From Chryseobacterium sp. UBA6632 (lineage in GTDB: Bacteria; Bacteroidota; Bacteroidia; Flavobacteriales; Weeksellaceae): a stretch of 8,148 nt of DNA. The stretch is from NCBI GenBank assembly GCA_002455915.1, contig DKLU01000419.1:1-8148 (forward strand), read 5' to 3'. Below, one piece after another: positions 1-5,636 of this stretch. The notes beneath the pieces were generated by a model that was not told where the DNA came from, made no database searches, and was given only the letters and a program-made list of their open reading frames with translations. Position 1 is the first letter of the stretch. Each line of letters starts with the position of its first letter. The translations under genes and the position numbers were made by a program.

Positions 1-108
1 CTTTCAAAACCTGAAGATTTTGAAGGACTTACCAAACGTATGAAGGATCTTGGCTATTTTGAATTTTATCTCAACGATTCACCAAGTACGATGAGCCTTA
101 TGATTTAA
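1..108 (+). CDS. ilvA: C-terminal end of a probable threonine ammonia-lyase (threonine dehydratase), 5' part outside the window
   Basis: An open frame enters from the left edge and ends at a TAA, leaving 35 residues that start LSKPEDFEGLTKRM and end in SLMI. The pattern (a short lead into 'PEDFEGLTKRMKDLGY', then 'YLNDSP', then a hydrophobic last few residues) resembles the very end of the ACT-like regulatory domain of short biosynthetic threonine dehydratases. These PLP enzymes deaminate threonine to 2-oxobutanoate, the first committed step of isoleucine synthesis. The catalytic domain is not in the window, so the identification rests on a short tail compared from memory. It could be another ACT-domain protein. 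A strong intrinsic terminator follows four bases after the stop, so this is the last gene of its transcription unit. Confidence 0.5.
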   Translation, partial: LSKPEDFEGLTKRMKDLGYFEFYLNDSPSTMSLMI

Positions 109-111
109 TTT

Positions 112-148
112 AGAGAAGCTACTTTTTTAAGGTAGCTTCTCTTTTTTT
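112..148 (+). terminator. Intrinsic terminator after the probable ilvA end
   Basis: An 11-bp perfect stem (AGAGAAGCTAC at 112-122 with GTAGCTTCTCT at 132-142), a 9-nt loop and a run of T at 142-148 form a textbook rho-independent terminator. It lies immediately after the stop codon at 108. Confidence 0.9.
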
Positions 149-242
149 ATGTAAATAGTTTGATAAACAATCAATTAGATTTAAATTTCATTTTACTGAT
201 AAATATCATTAGTTTGTTATTTTTATTAATTCTAAATAAATA

Positions 243-250
243 TAAATTTG
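243..250 (+). promoter_or_regulatory. Possible Bacteroidota -7 element for the GEVED protein gene
   Basis: TAAATTTG matches the Bacteroidota -7 consensus TAnnTTTG exactly and would put transcription start about 20 nt before the ATG at 274. The nearest upstream TTTG (213-216) is 26 nt away, longer than the usual spacing of about 19-21, so the -33 element is doubtful. Confidence 0.3.
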
Positions 251-273
251 TCATCAGTAAAAACGAACTATTC

Positions 274-1071
274 ATGAAAAAAACATCTCTACTATTTTCA
301 CTTGGCTTTTGTGCTGTCATGCAGGTAAAAGCTCAGTATTGTCAGCCAACTTTTCAATATGGTGCAGATAGTAATATGATAACCAATGTAACATTTGAAT
401 CTATTAATAAAACATCACCGTTTCAGTCGGGAAGCACGCCTGTTTATGAAGATTTTACGAGTCTTTCAACAAATGTTCAGACAGGAAGTAGCTATCCGAT
501 TTCGGTAAAAGGGCCTTCGAGCAGTTTTCCGAGTGATGTGACGGTCTTTATAGATTTTAATAAAAACGGAAGTTTTGATGATGCAGGGGAGAGCTTTTAT
601 ATTGGGCGTTTAGCGTCTGCAAATCCGGCAAATGCTTTTACAGTCACAGCGCAGATTACTGTTCCTGCAGATGCCACGATTGGAACGACAAGAATGAGAG
701 TTCTTAAAAATTCTAATGTTGCCGCATATTCAGACGCGAATGCTGCGAATAGTATTAACAGCGCTTGCCAGAGTTTGAGATCGGGACAGGCAGAAGATTA
801 TTCTTTAAATATCACACAAGGAGCGCTTTCTACCATTGAAACGCAGAAAAATAGTGTGCTAAGAATATTTCCCAATCCAACAACGGATATGGTGAATATT
901 GAGACTAAAGAAAAGTTGGAGAAATATGAAATTTATAATTCATCAGGCAGAAAGGTGGCAGATGGAAAAGAAAATATCATCAATATGAGCTCTATTCCAG
1001 CGGGAACGTATGTGATTAAAATTCAAACTAAAAACCAGAAAATTATTACAGAAAAAGTGATCAAAAAGTAA
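274..1071 (+). CDS. Secreted GEVED-domain protein with C-terminal T9SS type A sorting domain
   Basis: The 265-residue product begins MKKTSLLFSLGFCAV and has a Sec signal peptide with likely cleavage after Ala20 (VKA|QYC). I chose this ATG because the signal peptide starts here; a TTG at 160 would only add an AT-rich hydrophobic extension. Residues of about 55-180 fit the GEVED beta-sandwich domain, ending in SGQAEDYSLNI, the position of the family's name-giving 'GEVEDY' motif. Within it, DFNKNGSFDDAGE (94-106) looks like a calcium-binding loop. Residues 194-265 form a Por-secretion/T9SS type A sorting domain (LRIFPNPTTD, then NSSGRKV, IPAGTYVIKI and a basic KVIKK end). The protein is therefore probably exported through the outer membrane by the type IX system and attached or released. 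Cys23 and Cys165 could pair. Its ligand is unknown. It is short for this family, with one GEVED domain and no enzyme module. Confidence 0.85.
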   Translation: MKKTSLLFSLGFCAVMQVKAQYCQPTFQYGADSNMITNVTFESINKTSPFQSGSTPVYEDFTSLSTNVQTGSSYPISVKGPSSSFPSDVTVFIDFNKNGSFDDAGESFYIGRLASANPANAFTVTAQITVPADATIGTTRMRVLKNSNVAAYSDANAANSINSACQSLRSGQAEDYSLNITQGALSTIETQKNSVLRIFPNPTTDMVNIETKEKLEKYEIYNSSGRKVADGKENIINMSSIPAGTYVIKIQTKNQKIITEKVIKK

Positions 1072-1114
1072 AAACACATATCTAATCATATCCATATCAA
1101 TTTTTGTTTTTTTC

Positions 1115-1148
1115 AAACCGGCGGGCCATATCCGCCGGTTTATTTTTA
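1115..1148 (+). terminator. Intrinsic terminator after the GEVED protein gene
   Basis: AAACCGGCGG (1115-1124) pairs perfectly with CCGCCGGTTT (1132-1141) around a 7-nt loop, followed by a T-rich tract (TTTATTTTTAT). The stem is strikingly GC-rich for this AT-rich sequence. It lies in the gap between two convergent genes. On the minus strand the stem is followed by A, not T, so it serves the + strand gene. Confidence 0.85.
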
Positions 1149-1166
1149 TGGCTGAATCACAATATA

Positions 1167-2114
1167 TTACAATACAATCTTCTCTCCCTGAACCGGAAAA
1201 ATATAATTAATATTTGAGTTTTTCTGATCTTTCAATTGTTGCTTTATCTTTTCAATATTATCATCAACAGGCTTCATGTGAGTGATAATCACCGGAACTT
1301 GTTTCAATTTTCCTGATTTACAAAAGGAATTCAAAGTATTTAATTCTTCCTGAAGCAATTTCGGAGTTAAATGCCCAAACAAAGATTTTTCAGGTTGCTC
1401 ATTCGGGAATGAAACCTCTATTAAAATACCTTTCAGCTGGTTTCCATTAATAAGCGGAGCTACCTGCTTCCAAAGATTTTGAAGGCGATCACTTTGCTCT
1501 ACGCGGTCACTTCCTGTATCACCTAGATAAAGCACATAATCCTTTCCGTGACGAAGCAGAAACGCTGTACTTTCGTAAGGTTTTACATGGCTTAACGGAA
1601 AGGCTGTAACCTCCATTTCTGTATCTGTAACAGGAATTTCTGTGCCGGACGTAAGAGTAATAAGATTGTATTTACCAAGCTTAGGAGCCTCACCGGCATT
1701 GGTGAAATTTGCCCATGTTCTCCATGAAAAATGATCATCAGCCAGAATTTTTGCTACCGATGGCAATGCGTAAATATATTTTTTGGAATCATCCGGACTG
1801 TTGATGACCATTCCGCTTACATGATCGAGATGACCATGCGAAATCATATACCCTTTAATATTTTTTTGAAGAATTTCTGCCGCCGATTTTTCTGAAAAAT
1901 TTCCTTTTTCTATGGCTTTCTGAATACCTGAACGCAATGTTCCTGCATCTAATGCCACATAATTTTCAGAATTCAACGGAGCCGCCATATAGCTGGAAAG
2001 ATTACTTTCATCTCCACCGCCATACGTTCCTAAAGGAATGATTTTAAAACTGTTCTGAGCTGAATAAAGAGTGGCTGACATCAACATAGCCAGACCAAAT
2101 ACCTTTTTTATCAT
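1167..2114 (-). CDS. Periplasmic class II 3',5'-cyclic-nucleotide phosphodiesterase (CpdP/PDE1 type)
   Basis: The 315-residue protein has a signal peptide (MIKKVFGLAMLMSATLYSA, cleavage before Gln20), so it acts in the periplasm or outside. Residues 93-107, HGHLDHVSGMVINSP, match every position of the class II cyclic nucleotide phosphodiesterase signature (HxHLDH, hydrophobic, x, G/S and so on, ending S-P). Other likely metal ligands of the metallo-beta-lactamase fold are His176 (PLSH), Asp199 (LGDTGSD) and His279 (ITHMKP); FGHLTP (246-251) is also typical of the family. The family hydrolyses cAMP and cGMP to the 5'-monophosphates; relatives are Vibrio fischeri CpdP and yeast Pde1. Length is normal for bacterial members. 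The gene stands alone, convergent with the GEVED gene and divergent from the dehydrogenase. Substrate preference is inferred from the family. Confidence 0.88.
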   Translation of the reverse strand: MIKKVFGLAMLMSATLYSAQNSFKIIPLGTYGGGDESNLSSYMAAPLNSENYVALDAGTLRSGIQKAIEKGNFSEKSAAEILQKNIKGYMISHGHLDHVSGMVINSPDDSKKYIYALPSVAKILADDHFSWRTWANFTNAGEAPKLGKYNLITLTSGTEIPVTDTEMEVTAFPLSHVKPYESTAFLLRHGKDYVLYLGDTGSDRVEQSDRLQNLWKQVAPLINGNQLKGILIEVSFPNEQPEKSLFGHLTPKLLQEELNTLNSFCKSGKLKQVPVIITHMKPVDDNIEKIKQQLKDQKNSNINYIFPVQGEKIVL

Positions 2115-2161
2115 AGAATGATTAATATATTTTGCATGAGCTTTTTAAAAGAAAATCATAC

Positions 2162-2210
2162 AATGAATGTAACTTAAAAACTTCTGCAAAATTAAGAATT
2201 TACATTGATT
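2162..2210. repeat. Inverted repeat flanking the putative promoter of the phosphodiesterase gene
   Basis: AATGAATGTAA (2162-2172) and TTACATTGATT (2200-2210) are reverse complements at 10 of 11 positions, with a 27-nt spacer. The spacer contains CAAAATTA (2187-2194), which on the minus strand reads TAATTTTG, an exact fit to the -7 consensus TAnnTTTG. The arms therefore bracket the likely phosphodiesterase promoter. No good -33 TTTG is seen at the expected distance. Confidence 0.3.
2187..2194 (-). promoter_or_regulatory. Possible -7 promoter element of the phosphodiesterase gene
   Basis: On the minus strand this reads TAATTTTG, matching TAnnTTTG. It would start transcription near 2180 and leave a leader of about 65 nt before the ATG at 2114. 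The -33 partner is weak. Confidence 0.3.
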
Positions 2211-2231
2211 AAGCTTTGGAAAGGGTATCAT

Positions 2232-2243
2232 TTTAACGTTAAA
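2232..2243. repeat. 12-bp perfect palindrome, possible operator
   Basis: TTTAACGTTAAA is a perfect 12-bp palindrome in the middle of the divergent intergenic region. Its symmetry suits a dimeric DNA-binding protein, but AT-rich palindromes of this size also arise by chance. It lies about 40 nt upstream of the putative phosphodiesterase -7 element. Confidence 0.25.
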
Positions 2244-2317
2244 TTCATTCCAAGTCATTAAAATACATTGAGTTGATGATTATTTAATCTAAATACTCAA
2301 ATTTTAAGTCCTATTCA

Positions 2318-2356
2318 TTTTGGCTACATCAATCTCCGTTTTGGCAACTTTAATCT
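2318..2356 (+). promoter_or_regulatory. Direct repeat with 21-bp period, candidate AraC-family operator
   Basis: Two copies of an 18-nt element, TTTTGGCtACaTcAATCT (2318-2335) and TTTTGGCaACtTtAATCT (2339-2356), agree at 15 of 18 positions and repeat at exactly 21 bp. That is two helical turns, as in the araI1-araI2 half-sites bound by AraC. The repeat ends 50 nt before the dehydrogenase start codon and just upstream of a -7-like GACCTTTG (2370-2377). A regulator bound here would overlap the -33 region, the usual position for an AraC-type activator. The natural candidate is the AraC-family protein at 3344-4258. Binding is inferred. Confidence 0.5.
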
Positions 2357-2405
2357 TTTCGCAAGTGCAGACCTTTGTCATGTAAAATTTAAACAATAAA
2401 AAATA

Positions 2406-3203
2406 ATGAAAACAATTTTCATCACAGGGGCCTCAACAGGTTTAGGAAAAACAACAGCCAAACTATTTCAAAACAGAGGATGGAACATTATTGCAACGAT
2501 GAGAAATCCTGATGCAGAAACAGAACTGAATCAATTGGAAAATGTAACACTGTTACCATTGGATGTTACGAATTTGGAACAAATTAAATCAACTATACAT
2601 AAGGCTTTAGAAATCAGTGAGATTGATTTGGTTTTTAATAACGCAGGATATGGTTTGATTGGCCCTTTGGAATCTTTAAGCGATGACCAGATTATCAGAC
2701 AATTGGATACGAATTTATTAGGAGTAATTCGCGTGACTAAAGAATTTATTCCTTATTTCAGAGAAAGAAAAAGCGGAATGTTTATTACAACCACTTCTAT
2801 TGGTGGTTTGGTTACTTTCCCGATTTCATCAACCTATCATGCTACAAAATGGGCACTCGAAGGTTGGAGTGAAAGTCTGGCTTTTGAATTAAACACTTTT
2901 GGAATTGATGTGAAAACCGTTTCTCCCGGAGGAATTAAGACCGATTTTATCACAAGATCTTTAGATATGGGAACACATCCAGAATATCAGGGAATGATTG
3001 ATAAAATGATGGCTGGAACAGATGCTATGATGGAAGCTGCTTCTGAGCCGGAAGTGATAGCTGAAGTAGTTTATGAAGCCGCAACAGACGGAAAAAAACA
3101 GTTGAGATATCAGGCGGGAGAAGATGCAAAAGCGTTGTTTGCTCAGCGTCAGGAATTGGGAGCTGAAGCTTTTAGAACTGAATTTGGCAAACAGTTTATT
3201 TAA
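2406..3203 (+). CDS. Short-chain dehydrogenase/reductase (classical SDR, 17beta-HSD-like subgroup)
   Basis: The 265-residue cytoplasmic protein has all the hallmarks of a classical SDR. These are the nucleotide-binding TGASTGLG (7-14), LDV (52-54), NNAG (78-81), the catalytic Asn in DTNLLG (Asn103), Ser131 in TTTSIGG, and Tyr144 and Lys148 in YHATK, followed by SPGGIKTDF (173-181). Arg33 after the second strand (ATMRNP) suggests NADPH preference. Length and the overall pattern resemble the 17beta-hydroxysteroid-dehydrogenase-like subgroup, a label that says little about the true substrate in bacteria. It starts at the ATG directly after an A-rich stretch, with no Shine-Dalgarno. A direct repeat upstream and the AraC-type regulator downstream on the same strand suggest inducible expression. 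The substrate is unknown. Confidence 0.9.
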   Translation: MKTIFITGASTGLGKTTAKLFQNRGWNIIATMRNPDAETELNQLENVTLLPLDVTNLEQIKSTIHKALEISEIDLVFNNAGYGLIGPLESLSDDQIIRQLDTNLLGVIRVTKEFIPYFRERKSGMFITTTSIGGLVTFPISSTYHATKWALEGWSESLAFELNTFGIDVKTVSPGGIKTDFITRSLDMGTHPEYQGMIDKMMAGTDAMMEAASEPEVIAEVVYEAATDGKKQLRYQAGEDAKALFAQRQELGAEAFRTEFGKQFI

Positions 3204-3219
3204 AAATAATGTGAGAATG

Positions 3220-3304
3220 GAGTGTATTAGAGTATTAGTGTCAGAGGGTTTAAGTATATCCAAAATATAGTTTACCACTAAAACACTAATACTCTCAAAC
3301 ACTC
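3220..3304. repeat. 85-bp imperfect palindrome (REP/MITE-like) between the dehydrogenase and AraC genes
   Basis: The outer arms 3220-3241 and 3283-3304 are reverse complements at 20 of 22 positions. The core includes GAGTATTAGTGT against ACACTAATACTC. The inner part continues with partial pairing and ends in a TATAT/ATATA stem (3255-3259, 3265-3269) around the 5-nt apex CCAAA. Outer and inner arms share the same centre at 3262, so the whole unit folds as one long hairpin. The left arm also has internal short repeats of GTATTAG type. No T-run follows on the + strand, so it is not an ordinary terminator. It looks like an interspersed palindromic element, but I cannot see other copies in this window. 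Confidence 0.6.
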
Positions 3305-3343
3305 AAACTCAAAAAAATCCCACATAATTCATACCTTTATATT

Positions 3344-4258
3344 ATGGAAAAAAAAGATCATTCTCCATTAAAAATTTTGTCGATTTCTGAACTGCATACT
3401 ATTTTGCAGCTTCCGAAGCCACTTCATCCGTTAATCAGCTTGGTGAATAATACTGAGATGGAAGTCGATAAATGCTATCTTGACCGAAGTTTTACGTTAG
3501 GTTTTTATAAAATTTCCCATAAATTTTCTGAGCACGGAAAGATGGGGTATGGTCAAGGATATTATGATTTTAATGAAGGCGGAATGATGTTTACCGCTCC
3601 CAATCAGGTATTGGCGACTGATGATAATGCTAAATATTTCGGATATACCATGTTTATTCATCCCGATTTTTTGAGAAATTATCCTTTGGCTAAAAATATT
3701 AAGAAGTATGGCTTTTTCTCGTATGATACCAAGGAAGCGCTGCATTTATCAGACAAAGAAAAAACGTTAATTGTAGGTTTATTAAATAGTATTAAAGATG
3801 AACTGAATACGGCGATTGATGAAGTAAGTCAGGATGTTATCATTTCTTATATCGAGGTTTTACTGAATTACAGCAACCGTTTTTACAAGAGACAGTTTAT
3901 CACGAGAAAAGTGGTGAGCCATGATCTTTTAACTAAAATGGATGATCTTCTCAACGATTATTTCAATCAGCAAAAGACTTTAACAAATGGTTTGCCCACT
4001 GTAGAATTTCTGGCTTCTGCCTTACATTTATCGCCGCATTATTTAAGTGATATGCTGCGAAATCTGACGGGACAAAATGCCCAACAGCACATCCACGAAA
4101 AACTCATTGAGAAGGCAAAAGAATACCTTACCACAACGAATTTTTCGGTATCGGAGGTGGCTTATAACTTGGGTTTTGAGCATTCACAATCTTTCAATAA
4201 ATTATTTAAAAAGAAGACAAATACCACCCCTTTAAGCTATAAACAGTCTTTTAATTAA
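3344..4258 (+). CDS. AraC-family transcriptional regulator
   Basis: The 304-residue protein ends in a typical AraC/XylS DNA-binding domain of two helix-turn-helix units. The first covers about 219-243 (TVEFLASALHLSPHYLSDMLRNLTG) and the second about 268-300 (VSEVAYNLGFEHSQSFNKLFKKKTNTTPLSYK), including the conserved 'GF..S.SF...FKK..G.TP..YR'-type signature. The N-terminal 180 residues form a probable cupin-like effector or dimerisation domain (GQGYYDFNEGGMMFTAPNQ is a beta-rich stretch), as in AraC regulators that sit next to oxidoreductases. It lies 140 bp after the dehydrogenase on the same strand, with the 85-bp palindrome between. It probably controls the dehydrogenase through the 21-bp-spaced repeat at 2318-2356. 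The inducer is unknown. Its stop codon overlaps the stop of the convergent lipoprotein gene. Confidence 0.9.
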   Translation: MEKKDHSPLKILSISELHTILQLPKPLHPLISLVNNTEMEVDKCYLDRSFTLGFYKISHKFSEHGKMGYGQGYYDFNEGGMMFTAPNQVLATDDNAKYFGYTMFIHPDFLRNYPLAKNIKKYGFFSYDTKEALHLSDKEKTLIVGLLNSIKDELNTAIDEVSQDVIISYIEVLLNYSNRFYKRQFITRKVVSHDLLTKMDDLLNDYFNQQKTLTNGLPTVEFLASALHLSPHYLSDMLRNLTGQNAQQHIHEKLIEKAKEYLTTTNFSVSEVAYNLGFEHSQSFNKLFKKKTNTTPLSYKQSFN

Positions 4259-5169
4259 TCTAAAGGCTTGCCGTAAGGATAATTTAACCACTTGTTTACA
4301 AAATCAAATACTTTTTCTCTATCTTTTGGCATTGTAAGTAATTGATTAATGATTTCTGTGGTTTCGCTATTAGGATTTTCTTTGATAAATCGATGAAATT
4401 CCTGAAGATTTTCGGTAGTGAAACCGCCTTCATCATTCTGTGTTGACGTATTATCAAGACCTAAAATATAAGCGTATCTATACAGCTGAAGTTCTCTTTC
4501 AATAACTTTTTTTAATTTAGAGGTCGGGTAGTCGTGTAAAAATTTCTCACGAACTTCAATACGTTTTGCGACATCGCGCCAAGGAATCGAGATGGCGGCA
4601 TCCGACTGGAAAAGTACTTTGTCTTCTTCTGTTATTGTTTCCAGATATTTCTGATAATCTGCAGTAAGTTTACCATTAAAAATTTTAAAATAAAAATCAG
4701 GAAACATTCGAAGCTCAGTATAGGCTTCTCCTACATCCCAAAACTCAATTCCGACCTTATTAAAGCTGTCTACCAGTTTTTTATACTTTTCCGGAACTTT
4801 TATAACATGTTTATCGGTATCAGGATTATAATCATAAAACGTGAAAAATTCTTCCAAAAGGTGAGTTTCCTTTACCGTTAATAAGGCTAAAGCAGAGTCA
4901 TTTTCTTTTTTATAATTTTCGTAGATAAGATTATTTTTTTGTGATGATGAATTTTCTAAAATATTGATAATCTCTTCTTTTCTCTGTTTAATATGGTTTA
5001 AAATTTCCTCTTCAGATTTTGAAGAATCCATATAAACTGGCGGCAAAGGAAAACTGGTTTTGGTTGTGGCTGTTGCAGTATTTTCTAAAGTTTTTTGCTC
5101 GTTTTTTTCTTCCTTTTTACAAGAATATACTAAAGAAATTAAAGCCAAGCTCAATATAATTTTTTTCAT
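4255..5169 (-). CDS. Lipoprotein of unknown function, third gene of an exported-protein operon
   Basis: The 304-residue protein starts MKKIILSLALISLVYSCKK, a lipoprotein signal peptide with acylated Cys17 (LVYS|C). The mature start CKKEEKNEQ is rich in Lys and Glu, as in Bacteroidota lipoproteins sent to the cell surface, although the exact export signal differs between genera. A Thr/Ala/Pro-rich linker (about 28-45) precedes a mostly helical, charged body. Two stretches, FLHDYPTSKLKKVIEREL (210-227) and FIKENPNSETTEIINQLL (261-278), share the 'F...(Y/N)P.S......' pattern of TPR-like helical repeats. I recognise no family. It begins 28 nt after the preceding 142-residue gene and is probably cotranscribed with it. 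Its stop overlaps that of the AraC-family gene. Confidence 0.75.
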   Translation of the reverse strand: MKKIILSLALISLVYSCKKEEKNEQKTLENTATATTKTSFPLPPVYMDSSKSEEEILNHIKQRKEEIINILENSSSQKNNLIYENYKKENDSALALLTVKETHLLEEFFTFYDYNPDTDKHVIKVPEKYKKLVDSFNKVGIEFWDVGEAYTELRMFPDFYFKIFNGKLTADYQKYLETITEEDKVLFQSDAAISIPWRDVAKRIEVREKFLHDYPTSKLKKVIERELQLYRYAYILGLDNTSTQNDEGGFTTENLQEFHRFIKENPNSETTEIINQLLTMPKDREKVFDFVNKWLNYPYGKPLD

Positions 5170-5197
5170 AAAATTTTAAGATTAATGTAAAAACAGT

Positions 5198-5626
5198 TTA
5201 GCAATCATTCATTTCATAATTTACGTTGTCGTATTTTTCTTCATACGGCTTAATTGTTTTGCTGTTCGTTGGTATTTTTTTCAAATTTACATTCAATTTT
5301 TTATTTCCGTCGGGTGAGATCCAGAAACCTTTCAATGTTTCGCCTATTTTTTTAACGCTGATAATTCCTGTAATTCCGCCTTCTACCATAACGAGACGAT
5401 TTTCTTCATCATCAGAAATCTCCAGATAAAGCCAATTGCTTACGTTGTCGTATTTATACATTCCGGAATAATGCGTTGTTGGGCAGCCGGAAATTTCTTC
5501 TACCAAATACATGGTTACAGGAAATTTATCAATTGTTCCTTTAAAAAGGTGTTTTTTTATTTCCTGAGCAGATATTTTCCCGAAAGAAAACAGTGCGATT
5601 GCAAAAGCTGCAATTTTCATTTTCAT
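5198..5626 (-). CDS. Small periplasmic protein of unknown function, second gene of the operon
   Basis: The 142-residue protein has a clear signal peptide (MKMKIAAFAIALFSFGKISA, cleavage before Gln21), leaving a mature protein of about 122 residues. The mature part alternates short hydrophobic and polar stretches (LFKGTIDKFPVTMYLVEE, SNWLYLEISDDEENRLVMVEGG, LKGFWISPDGNKKLNVNLKK), suggesting a small beta-sandwich or barrel. It has two cysteines, Cys48 and the very last residue Cys142, which could form a disulphide. The pentapeptide KYDNV occurs twice (58-62 and 131-135). I recognise no family. It starts 10 nt after the stop of the 333-residue lipoprotein gene and ends 28 nt before the next, so the three are almost certainly one operon. 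A Met at residue 3 is an alternative start. Confidence 0.75.
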   Translation of the reverse strand: MKMKIAAFAIALFSFGKISAQEIKKHLFKGTIDKFPVTMYLVEEISGCPTTHYSGMYKYDNVSNWLYLEISDDEENRLVMVEGGITGIISVKKIGETLKGFWISPDGNKKLNVNLKKIPTNSKTIKPYEEKYDNVNYEMNDC

Positions 5627-5636
5627 AGTTTATATT

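Noticed and set aside
160..273. TTG-initiated N-terminal extension of the GEVED protein, with a hydrophobic stretch
   Set aside because: The extension is AT-rich (Leu/Ile/Asn/Lys only) and would put a second hydrophobic segment before a complete signal peptide that begins at the ATG at 274.
2961..3302. 113-codon open frame on the minus strand
   Set aside because: It lies mostly opposite the dehydrogenase gene and runs through the palindrome; its product is low-complexity Ser/Phe/Leu with no recognisable domain.
3220..3304. The long palindrome read as a rho-independent terminator
   Set aside because: The arms are followed by A-rich sequence on the plus strand and only a short broken T stretch on the minus strand, and the loop region is long and structured.
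3497..3745. 82-codon open frame on the minus strand
   Set aside because: It is wholly opposite the well-supported AraC-family gene and has no domain.
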